This document shows positions 17,335 to 25,675 of a stretch of DNA of 44,276 nt, piece by piece. Location of the stretch: positions 1-44,276 of the forward strand of contig CAIUHP010000062.1 in assembly GCA_903899015.1 (NCBI GenBank). The letters run 5' to 3'. Positions within the stretch are counted from its first letter, which is position 1; each line of letters begins with the position of its first letter. Below the pieces are notes generated by a model that had not been told where the DNA came from, made no database searches, and was given only the letters and a program-made list of their open reading frames with translations. The translations under genes and the position numbers were made by a program. The DNA is from an uncultured Armatimonadota bacterium. Its GTDB lineage: Bacteria > Armatimonadota > Fimbriimonadia > Fimbriimonadales > Fimbriimonadaceae.

Positions 17335-18117
17335 ATGACTGGCACAGCAAACCCGACGAAGATTCGTGTGAAAGTCCTGCGACAGCAGGATCAAAATGCG
17401 CCTCAGCACTGGGAAGAGTTCGAGATTCCGTTCCGAGAAAAGCTCAACGTTATTTCGGCCCTGATGGAGATTCGAAAGAATCCGGTTACTTCGGATGGCA
17501 AAGCGGTTAAGCCGCCAGCATGGGAAGCAGCCTGCTTGGAAGAGGTATGTGGTTCCTGCACCATGAACATTAACGGCCGAATACGCCAAGCATGCACGGC
17601 TCTGATCGAAGATGTTGCCGAACAGAAGGGTGACACCTATGAGATCACGCTTGAGCCGATGAAGAAATTCCCTCTGATTCGCGACCTCATCGTTGACCGA
17701 AGCAAGATGTTTGACAACCTGAAGAAGGTTAAAGCTTGGGTTCCGATTGACGGTAGCTACGATCGCGGAATGGCTCAACCCCAAGATGACCATGTGCGTC
17801 AACTTCGATATGCGCTCTCGCGATGCATGAGTTGCGGTTGCTGCCTTGAGGCCTGCCCTCAGGTCAACGATCATTCGACCTTCGTAGGTCCTGCAGCGCT
17901 CGGGCAAGCCTTGCTTTTCAACGTTCACCCGATCGGCAAGATGCTTGAAGGCGAGAGAATGGAATTCATTACGGGCGAGGAAGGCATCACGGGTTGCGGT
18001 AATGCTCAAAACTGCGTGAAGGTTTGTCCAAAGAGCGTGCCACTCACGCGGGCAATCGCAGAGTTGAATCGCGATAGCACGGTTTACAAACTCAAGAAAT
18101 GGGTAGGGATCGTTTAA
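17335..18117 (+). CDS. sdhB: succinate dehydrogenase/fumarate reductase iron-sulfur subunit
   Basis: The 260 residues have the SdhB/FrdB plan. The N-terminal [2Fe-2S] domain has CLEEVCGSC and a later Cys in RQAC. The C-terminal domain has CMSCGCCLEACP for [4Fe-4S] and CGNAQNCVKVCP for the second and third clusters. It passes electrons from the flavoprotein SdhA to menaquinone at the membrane anchor. No sdhA or sdhC lies beside it, which is unusual; the next gene is a DsbD-like domain. The Bacillus-like cluster spacing suits a menaquinone-using enzyme, matching MqnD in this window. Confidence 0.88.
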   Translation: MTGTANPTKIRVKVLRQQDQNAPQHWEEFEIPFREKLNVISALMEIRKNPVTSDGKAVKPPAWEAACLEEVCGSCTMNINGRIRQACTALIEDVAEQKGDTYEITLEPMKKFPLIRDLIVDRSKMFDNLKKVKAWVPIDGSYDRGMAQPQDDHVRQLRYALSRCMSCGCCLEACPQVNDHSTFVGPAALGQALLFNVHPIGKMLEGERMEFITGEEGITGCGNAQNCVKVCPKSVPLTRAIAELNRDSTVYKLKKWVGIV

Positions 18118-18143
18118 TCAAGGCGGCACGTAAGGTTAATATC

Positions 18144-18674
18144 ATGAGAACGGCGCTTTTTTCGCGACTCTCCCTCTTGCTCAGCATGGGCGCTCTTTCA
18201 GTTGGAGCTTTCGCTCAAAGCGATACCCCTCCAACGGTGAAGGTTACGGTTAATCCGGCAAGCATCCAAGCCAGTAAGCCTTTTGAAGCCGTTCTTTCGG
18301 TCACTTTTGCAGACGGGTTGCATGCCTATCAGAATCCCCCTTCCGCCGATACCTTCATCCCAGTTGTGGTTAAGGTCGACGGAACAACTTTTTCGGTTGT
18401 GAACGTGAAATATCCAAAGGGCACCCCAACGAAAGTTGCCGGTGAGGATAAGCCAGTCAATGTGTACACGGGAACGATTAAGATTCCAGTAACTCTGAAG
18501 GCTCCCGCCAAAATTGGAAGTTACGACCTCAAGTTAGCAGTGAACTATCAGCAGTGCAATGAAGGAAGCTGCTATCCGCCTTCCTCGGTTGACACAAAGG
18601 TAACGATTAAGGTGGCTAAAGCTACCGCGAAGCCAGTCAAAAAGCTAGTGAAAGGAAAGTCAGCAGGTCGTTGA
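18144..18674 (+). CDS. stand-alone DsbD N-terminal (alpha) domain protein
   Basis: A 176-residue protein with a clear signal peptide ending near the AFAQ cleavage site (about residue 24), then an immunoglobulin-like domain of the DsbD-alpha type. The redox pair is in QCNEGSCYPP (Cys pair about residue 140), as in the periplasmic domain of DsbD that relays electrons to DsbC/DsbG or CcmG. Full-length DsbD has eight membrane helices and a thioredoxin domain, both absent here, so a separate CcdA-like protein would be needed. ATG at 18144 gives a proper signal peptide; the longer start at 18099 does not. Lysine-rich C-terminus. Confidence 0.82.
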   Translation: MRTALFSRLSLLLSMGALSVGAFAQSDTPPTVKVTVNPASIQASKPFEAVLSVTFADGLHAYQNPPSADTFIPVVVKVDGTTFSVVNVKYPKGTPTKVAGEDKPVNVYTGTIKIPVTLKAPAKIGSYDLKLAVNYQQCNEGSCYPPSSVDTKVTIKVAKATAKPVKKLVKGKSAGR

Positions 18675-19486
18675 AACTCGTTGACTGCCACGGATTTCAG
18701 ATTGGCGATGGCTCCTTAACGATCATCGCCGGTCCATGTTTAGCCGAATCATTGGAGCTTTGCCAAGAAGTCTGCGGTTCGGTTCAATCCATCTGCTCAG
18801 AACTCGGATTCAATTACGTGTTCAAAGCTTCGTATGACAAGGCTAATCGCACGTCCGCAGGTACCGTTCGCGGAGCCGGAATGGATGCAGGACTGAAGAT
18901 TCTTTCCGATATCAAATCCACTTTTGGTGTGCCGGCTACAACCGATATCCACCTTCCCGATCAAGCCGCACCCGTCGCCCAGGTTGCCGACATCCTCCAG
19001 ATTCCAGCCTTCCTCTGCCGTCAAAGCGATCTTCTCGAGGCGGCAGCAGTCACCGGTAAGCCGGTGAACGTCAAGAAAGGACAGTTTTTAGCCCCTCAAG
19101 ACACCAAGAATATCGTTGAGAAGCTCAGCGGATTTGGTGCCGTCGGCACGATCTTGACGGAGCGAGGAACCACGTTTGGCTACAACACCTTGATCGTCGA
19201 CATGCCGTCTTTGGAGATCATGAGAAGCTTCGGAGTTCCCGTATGCTTCGATGCCACCCACTCGGCCCAACGTCCAGGAGCGGGCGGAACGTCGTCGGGA
19301 GGAGTCCGTGAATCCATCCCAGCAATGACTCGTGCTGCAACTGCAGTCGGCATCGATGCTCTCTTCTTAGAGATCCATCCCAATCCTGAAGAAGCACTGT
19401 CGGATTCAGCGACTCAATGGCCGCTTGCTCGTGCTCGCGAACTGCTTGAACAGGTGAAGTCGATCCGAGATGCCGTCAAACGTTGA
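18671..19486 (+). CDS. kdsA: Kdo-8-phosphate synthase, metal-dependent class
   Basis: A 271-residue TIM-barrel enzyme condensing arabinose 5-phosphate with PEP into Kdo-8-P, precursor of the inner core of lipopolysaccharide. Diagnostic motifs: AGPCLAES, KASYDKANRTS, GMDAGLKIL and FDATHSAQRPG. Cys23 in GPC marks the metal-dependent (Aquifex-type) class; its other ligands are the His of THSAQ, the Glu of LEIHP and the Asp of LSDS. The metal-independent E. coli type has Asn at the Cys place. The TTG start overlaps the previous stop by 4 bp (TTGA), implying coupled translation. It implies a diderm envelope with Kdo. Confidence 0.93.
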   Translation: MKLVDCHGFQIGDGSLTIIAGPCLAESLELCQEVCGSVQSICSELGFNYVFKASYDKANRTSAGTVRGAGMDAGLKILSDIKSTFGVPATTDIHLPDQAAPVAQVADILQIPAFLCRQSDLLEAAAVTGKPVNVKKGQFLAPQDTKNIVEKLSGFGAVGTILTERGTTFGYNTLIVDMPSLEIMRSFGVPVCFDATHSAQRPGAGGTSSGGVRESIPAMTRAATAVGIDALFLEIHPNPEEALSDSATQWPLARARELLEQVKSIRDAVKR

Positions 19487-19494
19487 CGATTCAA

Positions 19495-20565
19495 TCAGGC
19501 CACTCGAGCGAGTGATTGCTCGTTGTAAACGGCTTCGATTCGCTCAGCCATCTTCTGGATGGTGTAAGTCGAGCGATGGACTTCCTTAGCCCTTGTACCC
19601 ATCATCAGATTGGTATGAGGGTCGTTGGCGAGTTTCGAAGCCATGACGGCCAAGCCAGAGGCATCTCTCTTGTTGAAGAGATAACCGGTCGCACCATCTT
19701 CAACAATCTCTGACATGCCGCCAACCCGACTCGCTAAAACCGTGCGGCCAACCGACATCGCTTCTAAAGCGGCATAGGGGAATGCTTCTTCCCACACACT
19801 TGGAATCACAACCGCGTCGATTGCCTGCAAACATTCCGGCACGTCATCTCGGAACCCATGGAATCGGACTCGAGAACCAGATTGCTGGGCCAACTCGACG
19901 AGTGGCTCAGATAGAGGACCTTCTCCAAACACTTCAAAGCTCACCCCTTTTTCAATGGAAGGAGAAGCACTGATGAGAGTTTCAACGCCCTTTTCAGCAA
20001 CAAGGCGACCAAAGAATCCGATCGCAAACAGATCTTCCTCAATTCCAAGTTCGCGACGAGTTTCTCCTCGAACTTTGGCCGGAGTCAGAGGTGGACATCC
20101 CGCTTTAGCGACGGTCAATTTATGCTTTGGAATTCCAGACGCAATCAACTGATCCTGCACCGCATTCGACACTGGAATGAAATGATCAAACAGAGTGCTG
20201 TAAAGGCGAACCTTCGTCGGAGACCATGGAAGAACAACGTGACGAGTCATGATGGTACATGGCTGCTTCGTCATTCGGGCGGCCATTGCTGGCAGCAAAA
20301 AGTCTGGGCTGAAGTGAATATGAACAACATCGAACCGGTTGGCTCGAAAAAGTTTCAGGAACTTACCCATCGCAGGAAAATCGAGTTTTCGGCGATTAAG
20401 GATGGGAACCTTTGGTGCGGACACATGAGTACAGAGAGGAGTATTCGGTGCACAAGCAACGGTCACATCGTTACCGCGCTCAGCTAAGCCTTCGCTTAGA
20501 TAGGCCACGTAACGCTCGATCCCGCCCCAGGACATCAAGGAACTTCCAACCTGCAGTATTTTCAT
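19495..20565 (-). CDS. GT4-family glycosyltransferase
   Basis: A 356-residue GT-B glycosyltransferase. The N-terminal Rossmann half has the GG motif (SWGGIERYV), and the C-terminal half has FFGRLVAEKGVETLI and the E-x7-E motif in WEEAFPYAALEAM, which binds the nucleotide sugar. It is likely cytoplasmic or peripheral membrane, working in surface polysaccharide synthesis. ATG at 20565 shares its A with the stop TGA of the upstream esterase gene (TGATG), giving tight coupling and placing it as the third gene of a three-gene operon. The in-frame upstream start at 20631 lies within the esterase and is not used. The sugar donor is unknown. Confidence 0.88.
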   Translation of the reverse strand: MKILQVGSSLMSWGGIERYVAYLSEGLAERGNDVTVACAPNTPLCTHVSAPKVPILNRRKLDFPAMGKFLKLFRANRFDVVHIHFSPDFLLPAMAARMTKQPCTIMTRHVVLPWSPTKVRLYSTLFDHFIPVSNAVQDQLIASGIPKHKLTVAKAGCPPLTPAKVRGETRRELGIEEDLFAIGFFGRLVAEKGVETLISASPSIEKGVSFEVFGEGPLSEPLVELAQQSGSRVRFHGFRDDVPECLQAIDAVVIPSVWEEAFPYAALEAMSVGRTVLASRVGGMSEIVEDGATGYLFNKRDASGLAVMASKLANDPHTNLMMGTRAKEVHRSTYTIQKMAERIEAVYNEQSLARVA

Positions 20566-21470
20566 CAGTTTGTGATTCGAAGATGATTCGTTAACCAAGA
20601 CGCATTGTTCGCCACCATCTCGGTGTGCCAATCATGACCGCCTTCGTATTCCCTTAACACTTTAACCTCAGGCAATGCCTCAAATACTGCTCGGACGCAT
20701 TCGGGACGAGATGCGGGATCTTTTTGGCCAAGGGATACTTGAGTGGGAACATGACATCGAGTCGCCTGATTGATGGTGTCGAAATAGCTAACAGTATTAA
20801 GAACTCTAGCTTCTCCGACTGGTAAATTAGCTATGAAATCGGTTAATTCTTTCATAGGATAGCGATAGATATTTCCCATCAAAGTTTCGTTGATGCCAGC
20901 CAAGAAAGGCATATCCGCACACACTGCCTTAACAATTGGGCTCCAAGCTCCTAACCAGATTGCCATGCCTGCACCTTGGCTCATTCCCATCGCACCGATT
21001 CGATCTTCATCGACTTCAACTTGAGCCTGAAGGACCCTCGTTGCAATCAGTGCATCCTGGAACATTTGCCTGTATATCCAAGTATAAGGAGATTCTGCAC
21101 CATCCGAGAAGTAGCCACGCGATGGAACGTATTTTTCTTGGTAAAAAGCCCCATGTCCGAAAAAATTGAAGCTTAGGCTGGCAAAGCCTTCCCTCGTACC
21201 GTAATCATTGGGCAAGAGTGATTCCCGCCCGTAAGGGGGAACCCAAACAAAAGCTGGACGGCGACGGGCTCCTTCCGGATAGGCGAACCATCCATTCAGC
21301 CGACGACCGCCGATGGTCGCAAAATTGATCGTCTCAACGATAAATCCTGGCTTATCAAAGTCGTTGGAGAGGCTTCGATGGTAGTCGAGCTTTACGCTTG
21401 AAGCTTCGCCAACTACTTCATGCCAGAACTCATCAAAATCTTCAGGCACATAGGGTGCCAACTCGCTCAT
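20565..21470 (-). CDS. AXE1/CE7-type acetyl esterase
   Basis: A 301-residue alpha/beta hydrolase of the acetyl xylan esterase/cephalosporin-C deacetylase (CE7) family. The nucleophile is in GMSQGAGM, the acid in GQKDPASRP and the base in GGHDWH. The family starts with a DFDEFW-like N-terminal helix, seen here at residues 12-16. No signal peptide, so probably cytoplasmic, removing acetyl groups from short oligosaccharides or small molecules. It begins 4 bp inside the upstream NIL gene and is followed at once by a GT4 enzyme. Confidence 0.82.
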   Translation of the reverse strand: MSELAPYVPEDFDEFWHEVVGEASSVKLDYHRSLSNDFDKPGFIVETINFATIGGRRLNGWFAYPEGARRRPAFVWVPPYGRESLLPNDYGTREGFASLSFNFFGHGAFYQEKYVPSRGYFSDGAESPYTWIYRQMFQDALIATRVLQAQVEVDEDRIGAMGMSQGAGMAIWLGAWSPIVKAVCADMPFLAGINETLMGNIYRYPMKELTDFIANLPVGEARVLNTVSYFDTINQATRCHVPTQVSLGQKDPASRPECVRAVFEALPEVKVLREYEGGHDWHTEMVANNASWLTNHLRITN

Positions 21471-21739
21471 GCTCCGACGGCACGTTGTAGCGCTTCAACC
21501 GTGAGTCCGGTTGTCATGAGCCACGCCGTAGCCCGTTGAATCTCTTCCACTGGTCCCTCAAGTTCCAGTTGGATCCATCCAAAGTCAGCATCGATGTTTG
21601 CTTTTCGAATATTGACTCGCACGCTAAAATCACGGCTAAGTCGCCAAATCCAAGGTTCCTGGACTTGGGCTTTGCCAGCCGTCACATTGATATCGACTCG
21701 CGTCATAGTATGTGTTTTAGGATACCGAACCACAGCCAC
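21467..21739 (-). CDS. stand-alone NIL domain protein
   Basis: A 79- to 90-residue protein matching the NIL domain, an ACT-like fold usually fused to the methionine ABC transporter ATPase MetN or to ferredoxins, where it binds small ligands. Typical are WRLSRDFSVRVNIRKANID and LELEGPVEEIQRATAWL. Start choice is open: GTG at 21739 has a TAACGT box five bases upstream, while ATG at 21706 gives the bare domain. It overlaps the esterase start by 4 bp. A role as a ligand-binding regulator of the two downstream enzymes is inference; no metN is nearby. Confidence 0.6.
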   Translation of the reverse strand: MAVVRYPKTHTMTRVDINVTAGKAQVQEPWIWRLSRDFSVRVNIRKANIDADFGWIQLELEGPVEEIQRATAWLMTTGLTVEALQRAVGA

Positions 21740-21778
21740 CTTTTACGTTAGAATGAGCGGCTTGGTCGGCTGGGACCG

Positions 21779-21784
21779 TATAAT
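21779..21784 (+). promoter_or_regulatory. TATAAT -10 box of leuA-like gene (leaderless)
   Basis: A perfect TATAAT lies six bases before the GTG start at 21791, so RNA would begin at the start codon. No convincing TTGACA at 16-18 bp is seen. It faces away from the divergent NIL gene. Confidence 0.55.
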
Positions 21785-21790
21785 TCATTT

Positions 21791-22936
21791 GTGATTGACC
21801 GCGTTCTTGTTTTCGATACAACGCTTCGAGATGGTGAGCAGAGCCCCGGAGTACGCCTTTCTCTTGAAGAGAAGCTTGAAATCGGAAAACAACTCGTGCT
21901 CCTTGGTGTCGACATCATCGAAGCTGGCTTTCCCATAAGCTCGCCAGGTGATTTCCAAAGCGTCAATATGCTCGCTAAAGAGCTAAAGAATGTCACGATC
22001 TGTGGCCTGACCCGTGCCCGCGAAAAAGACATCGAAGTTGCAGCCGAGGCACTCCAACCTGCAGAGCGACGACGTATTCACACAGGGTTAGGTGTAAGCG
22101 AAAACCATCTCCAGCATAAGTTACGCATGTCTCGAGAGCAAGCCCTTGAGACCGGCGTGAAAGCGGTCAAGTATGCCCGCCAGTTCACTGACGATATCGA
22201 GTACTTCATGGAAGATTCGGGACGGGCGGATCTGGACTACGTTTACAAAGTCGTCGAAGAGGTCATCAAAGCTGGTGCCACGACGATCAACGTCCCCGAC
22301 ACGACTGGATTCACTTATCCCAACGAGTACTACCACTTGATTCACGGGATCATGAGCAACGTGCCCAACTCGGATAAAGCCGTGTTTAGCTGTCACTGCC
22401 ACAACGATCTTGGAATGGCGACTGCAAATACTCTAGCGGGTGTTCTGGGTGGCGCACGGCAGGTTGAGGTTACAGTGAACGGTATCGGTGAGAGGGCGGG
22501 CAACACCGCGCTCGAAGAAGTCGTTATGGCGCTCTTCATTCGTAAGGATAAGTTCGGTATCGAGACCGGAATCGACACGACTCAGCTGCTTCCAACTTCA
22601 CGACTTGTCTCGAAGCTGACGGGAATGGTCGTACAACGAAACAAAGCGGTCGTGGGAGCAAATGCTTACGCCCACAGTAGCGGAATTCACCAGGACGGCG
22701 TGCTAAAGGAAAGAAGCACCTATGAGATCATCGATCCCGTTCTAGTTGGAGCAGAAAAGAGTGAAATCATCTTGACCGCTCGTTCAGGAAGACACGGACT
22801 GAAGCACCGGCTGGCTGAAATTGGATTTGCCTATTCTGACGAAAGGTTTGAAGAAATCTACAACAACTTCCTCCAGGTAGCCGATACCAAAAAGGAAGTC
22901 AATGAGGACGACCTCAGAATGCTCGTCTCTCGATAG
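21791..22936 (+). CDS. leuA: 2-isopropylmalate synthase, catalytic domain only
   Basis: A 381-residue TIM-barrel enzyme of the DRE-TIM metallolyase family. It has FDTTLRDGEQSPG at the start with metal Asp and Arg, the HCHNDLGMATANTLAG metal-His loop, and NGIGERAGNTALEE. SSGIHQDGVLK is the LeuA linker signature. It condenses acetyl-CoA with 2-oxoisovalerate in leucine synthesis. Ordinary LeuA has about 510 residues with a C-terminal leucine-sensing domain; this one stops where the linker ends, so feedback by leucine through that domain is not possible. Homocitrate or citramalate synthase activity is an alternative. GTG start with TATAAT upstream. Confidence 0.8.
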   Translation: MIDRVLVFDTTLRDGEQSPGVRLSLEEKLEIGKQLVLLGVDIIEAGFPISSPGDFQSVNMLAKELKNVTICGLTRAREKDIEVAAEALQPAERRRIHTGLGVSENHLQHKLRMSREQALETGVKAVKYARQFTDDIEYFMEDSGRADLDYVYKVVEEVIKAGATTINVPDTTGFTYPNEYYHLIHGIMSNVPNSDKAVFSCHCHNDLGMATANTLAGVLGGARQVEVTVNGIGERAGNTALEEVVMALFIRKDKFGIETGIDTTQLLPTSRLVSKLTGMVVQRNKAVVGANAYAHSSGIHQDGVLKERSTYEIIDPVLVGAEKSEIILTARSGRHGLKHRLAEIGFAYSDERFEEIYNNFLQVADTKKEVNEDDLRMLVSR

Positions 22937-23010
22937 AGTATTTGGTCTTCGTCTCTTGACAGTTGGGAGTCTAATCGCCAGAACGGGTGATTCTGATCTA
23001 AGGGCATCGG

Positions 23011-23016
23011 TAAAGT
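23011..23016 (+). promoter_or_regulatory. probable -10 box of PhzF-like gene
   Basis: TAAAGT with six bases to the GTG start at 23023 and no Shine-Dalgarno sequence; fits a leaderless start. Confidence 0.4.
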
Positions 23017-23022
23017 ATCTCG

Positions 23023-23799
23023 GTGAGTAATCCGATTTACGTTGTAGATGCCTTTACTTCATCTCCATTTACAGGCAACCCGGCGGGTGTATGCGTACTA
23101 CAGGCAGAACAGTCCACAGAATGGATGCAGTCAGTAGCGGCTGAAATGAAGCACGCGGAAACTGCCTTCGTTAGGCCGATTGATGGCGGGTTTGAACTCC
23201 GTTGGCTGACTCCCACCGTCGAAGTTGACCTTTGCGGTCATGCCACCTTAGCAACCGCCCATACCCTTTGGGAATCCGGGCGCCATCCCAAAAATTCGCA
23301 TCTTCATTTCCACACTCGCAGTGGCATCTTGACAGCCAAGTTGGACAACGAGATTGAACTCGATTTCCCGCGAATCGACAACTTCGAAGCGATGTTGCCT
23401 CACGCTATCGTCGGCCTCCAACCGATTTGGACCGGGAAGAATGGGATGGATTGGTTCGTGGAAGTTGAAACGGAAGAGGAACTTCGAAATTTCGAGCCAG
23501 ATTTTACAAATATCAATTCGCTCGGATTGAGGGGACTCACCGTCACATCGCGAGGCAAGGAAACTTTCGATTTTGTGTCTCGTTTCTTCGCTCCTCAGTC
23601 GGGCGTACCCGAAGATCCAGTGACCGGGTCTGCTCACTGTAGCCTTGCTCCCTACTGGTCCGCAAAGCTGGGCAAATCTGAAATGCGTGGCTTTCAAGCA
23701 AGCCAACGGGGAGGCGAAGTCGGTGTCTTGGTGGAAGGTGATCGTGTAAAACTTCGCGGCAGGGCGGTAACGGTTCTTGAAGGGACCTTACGATGTTAA
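23023..23799 (+). CDS. PhzF-family isomerase/epimerase-like protein
   Basis: The 258 residues match the PhzF family (diaminopimelate epimerase fold, two similar lobes). N-terminal DAFTSSPFTGNPAGV, the conserved Glu in AETAFV near residue 47, WLTPTVEVDLCGHATLA, and in the second lobe DPVTGSAHCSLAPYW are all typical. PhzF isomerises an intermediate of phenazine synthesis, but most members have unknown substrates, and no other phenazine genes are present here. GTG start. It overlaps the following GNAT gene by 7 bp, so the two are likely co-transcribed. Confidence 0.88.
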   Translation: MSNPIYVVDAFTSSPFTGNPAGVCVLQAEQSTEWMQSVAAEMKHAETAFVRPIDGGFELRWLTPTVEVDLCGHATLATAHTLWESGRHPKNSHLHFHTRSGILTAKLDNEIELDFPRIDNFEAMLPHAIVGLQPIWTGKNGMDWFVEVETEEELRNFEPDFTNINSLGLRGLTVTSRGKETFDFVSRFFAPQSGVPEDPVTGSAHCSLAPYWSAKLGKSEMRGFQASQRGGEVGVLVEGDRVKLRGRAVTVLEGTLRC

Positions 23800-24266
23800 G
23801 AACGGAAGTGGTCGATTCGGTCGATCATCCCTTGATTCCAATCGTACGTGAGCTCTTTCGTGAATATTCTCACGAATTAGCGATTGATCTTTGTTTCCAG
23901 GGGTTTGAGGAAGAGCTCGCTCAACTGCCGGGCAAATATGCTCCACCTATGGGAGTCCTCACCGTCGTTTTCGATGATGATCGTCCCGTCGCATGCGGAG
24001 CGTTACGCCCCCACGATGACGATGCGTGCGAACTCAAGAGAATCTACGTTCGACCAACACATCGAGGTCTGGGGTTAGGACGAAGCATCACGGTGGACCT
24101 GATGGATCGAGCGATCCAGTTGGGTTACGCCGTTGTCCGGCTTGATACCCTAAGGCGATTGGGCCCAGCGTTGAAGTTATACGAGTCTCTTGGATTCCAA
24201 GAGATCACTCCGTACAACTTCAACCCTGAGCCCGATGTAGCCTATTTCGAGCGGACGCTTACTTAA
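23793..24266 (+). CDS. GNAT-family N-acetyltransferase
   Basis: A 157-residue GNAT fold protein. Motif A, which binds the acetyl-CoA pyrophosphate, is RPTHRGLGLGRSI near residues 88-100 (Q/RxxGxG/A form). The following strand reads VVRLDTLRRLGPALKLYESLGFQE, the usual C-terminal half. Substrate unknown. It starts within the PhzF gene and ends in an 8-bp convergent overlap with the acyltransferase gene. Confidence 0.85.
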   Translation: MLRTEVVDSVDHPLIPIVRELFREYSHELAIDLCFQGFEEELAQLPGKYAPPMGVLTVVFDDDRPVACGALRPHDDDACELKRIYVRPTHRGLGLGRSITVDLMDRAIQLGYAVVRLDTLRRLGPALKLYESLGFQEITPYNFNPEPDVAYFERTLT

Positions 24267-25536
24267 AGAAGTCGAACGCTTGAAGCCGATCTCGAATGGC
24301 AGCGAGGAACTTCCCTGCTACCAAACCATCGATGATTCGGTGATCGTAGGTGAGCACAAGATGCATGATCGAGCGGATCGCAATCATGTCGTCGATGATC
24401 ACCGGAGTCTTCTGGATACTGTAGGTCCCCAAGATGCCCGCTTGAGGAGCGTTGATCATCGGGGTACCGAACAGAGCACCGTAAGTTCCTGGGTTCGTTA
24501 AAGTAAACGTCCCCCCTTGGACATCGGTTGGCTTCAACGAATTGGAACGCGCCGCCTTTGCAATGCCTTCCAAGTCTCTGGCGATCTCAATCAGTGTTTT
24601 CGTATGGCAATCTCGGATGACCGGGACGATAAGTCCTTCATCCCCTTTTGCACCAAGCGCGACCGCAACTCCAATGTGTACGCCCTTAGTCGTCAGGATC
24701 TGGTTGTCGGGAGTCAGGCTCGAATTCGCAAGCGGAAATTCTTGCAGGGTCTCAGCCAATGCCTTGATGAAGAACGGAGTATAGGTCAGCTTGACCTTGT
24801 AAGTTTCCAGGAACGAATCCTTGTTTCGCTCTCGGAACTTCACCATGTTCGTGACATCCACCTGAGTTACCGTTGAAACGGTCGGAACTTGCGAACTGCG
24901 AACCATATGGTCCGCAATCATCTTGCGCATCCCCACCAGTGGCGTCATCGTCTGATCAGGCCCCGCTACTGAAGGAGCCGCTGGTTTCACTTGGGGAGCC
25001 GGGGTTGGAGCAACCGGAGCGGCAGGCTTGGGTGCTGCTGGAGCCTGTCTCGCGGCAATATAGGATTCTACGTCCTTTTTGGTAACTCTTCCGCCTTCAC
25101 CGGTCCCAGGAACCGAAGCAAGCTCTTCGTCAGAAATCCCCTGCTCTTTGGCAATGGCCTTTACTACCGGCGTGAACCACTTCTTGTCAGAAGATGAAGC
25201 GGGAGTTATTGTTTCGGGCACGGAAACGGCAGTTGGAGCAGATTCAGGTGCTACAGAAGCAGTCTCCGGAGTGGGAGTGGCAGCAACCGCGACTCCTCCC
25301 TCTGGTTCGACAATCCCCATCGCATGGAAGACTTCAACTTGCTCACCTTCTTGAATCAAGATCTTGGTGAGAATTCCCGATACTGGAGACGGCAATTCGG
25401 TGTTGACCTTATCGGTCATGATTTCGACAATTGGTTCGTCTTCCTTTACGAACTCGCCTTCTTTCTTAAGCCAACGGCTTATTGTTCCTTCGTGGACAGA
25501 CTCGCCCAACTCGGGCATCAAAATCTCGACTGGCAT
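24259..25536 (-). CDS. 2-oxoacid dehydrogenase E2 (dihydrolipoamide acyltransferase)
   Basis: A 425-residue E2 component. The N-terminal lipoyl domain (1-75) has the lipoyl lysine K43 in EIMTDKVNTE. A Pro/Ala-rich linker follows, then a peripheral subunit-binding domain (KWFTPVVKAIAKEQGI to KKDVESYI, about 120-160), a second linker, and the catalytic acyltransferase domain from about 200. The active site LTYDHRIIDG is near the C-terminus. It could be the pyruvate, 2-oxoglutarate or branched-chain E2; the MTDKVNTE lipoyl site is common in branched-chain and mixed types. E1 and E3 genes are not adjacent. ATG at 25536 has a TAAAAT box seven bases upstream. Confidence 0.9.
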   Translation of the reverse strand: MPVEILMPELGESVHEGTISRWLKKEGEFVKEDEPIVEIMTDKVNTELPSPVSGILTKILIQEGEQVEVFHAMGIVEPEGGVAVAATPTPETASVAPESAPTAVSVPETITPASSSDKKWFTPVVKAIAKEQGISDEELASVPGTGEGGRVTKKDVESYIAARQAPAAPKPAAPVAPTPAPQVKPAAPSVAGPDQTMTPLVGMRKMIADHMVRSSQVPTVSTVTQVDVTNMVKFRERNKDSFLETYKVKLTYTPFFIKALAETLQEFPLANSSLTPDNQILTTKGVHIGVAVALGAKGDEGLIVPVIRDCHTKTLIEIARDLEGIAKAARSNSLKPTDVQGGTFTLTNPGTYGALFGTPMINAPQAGILGTYSIQKTPVIIDDMIAIRSIMHLVLTYDHRIIDGLVAGKFLAAIRDRLQAFDFFK

Positions 25537-25543
25537 GGGGTTT

Positions 25544-25549
25544 ATTTTA
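25544..25549 (-). promoter_or_regulatory. probable -10 box of E2 gene (leaderless)
   Basis: On the minus strand TAAAAT is followed by seven bases and the ATG at 25536, without a Shine-Dalgarno sequence. Confidence 0.45.
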
Positions 25550-25675
25550 CCGAGGGTGTCTAAAATCAAACCGTCACCCTCGCCTTTTCCTTAATAACCC
25601 TCACTACGTTCTTCGTAAGGGGTTCGTTCGCGAATCAAGACTTTCGCAACAAGCGTCGTGAAAGCCGAAATTTTG

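Noticed and set aside
19495-19520. Terminator at CACTCGAGCGAGTG
   Set aside because: Stem is short with a two-base loop and no T-run, and it lies inside the GT4 coding end.
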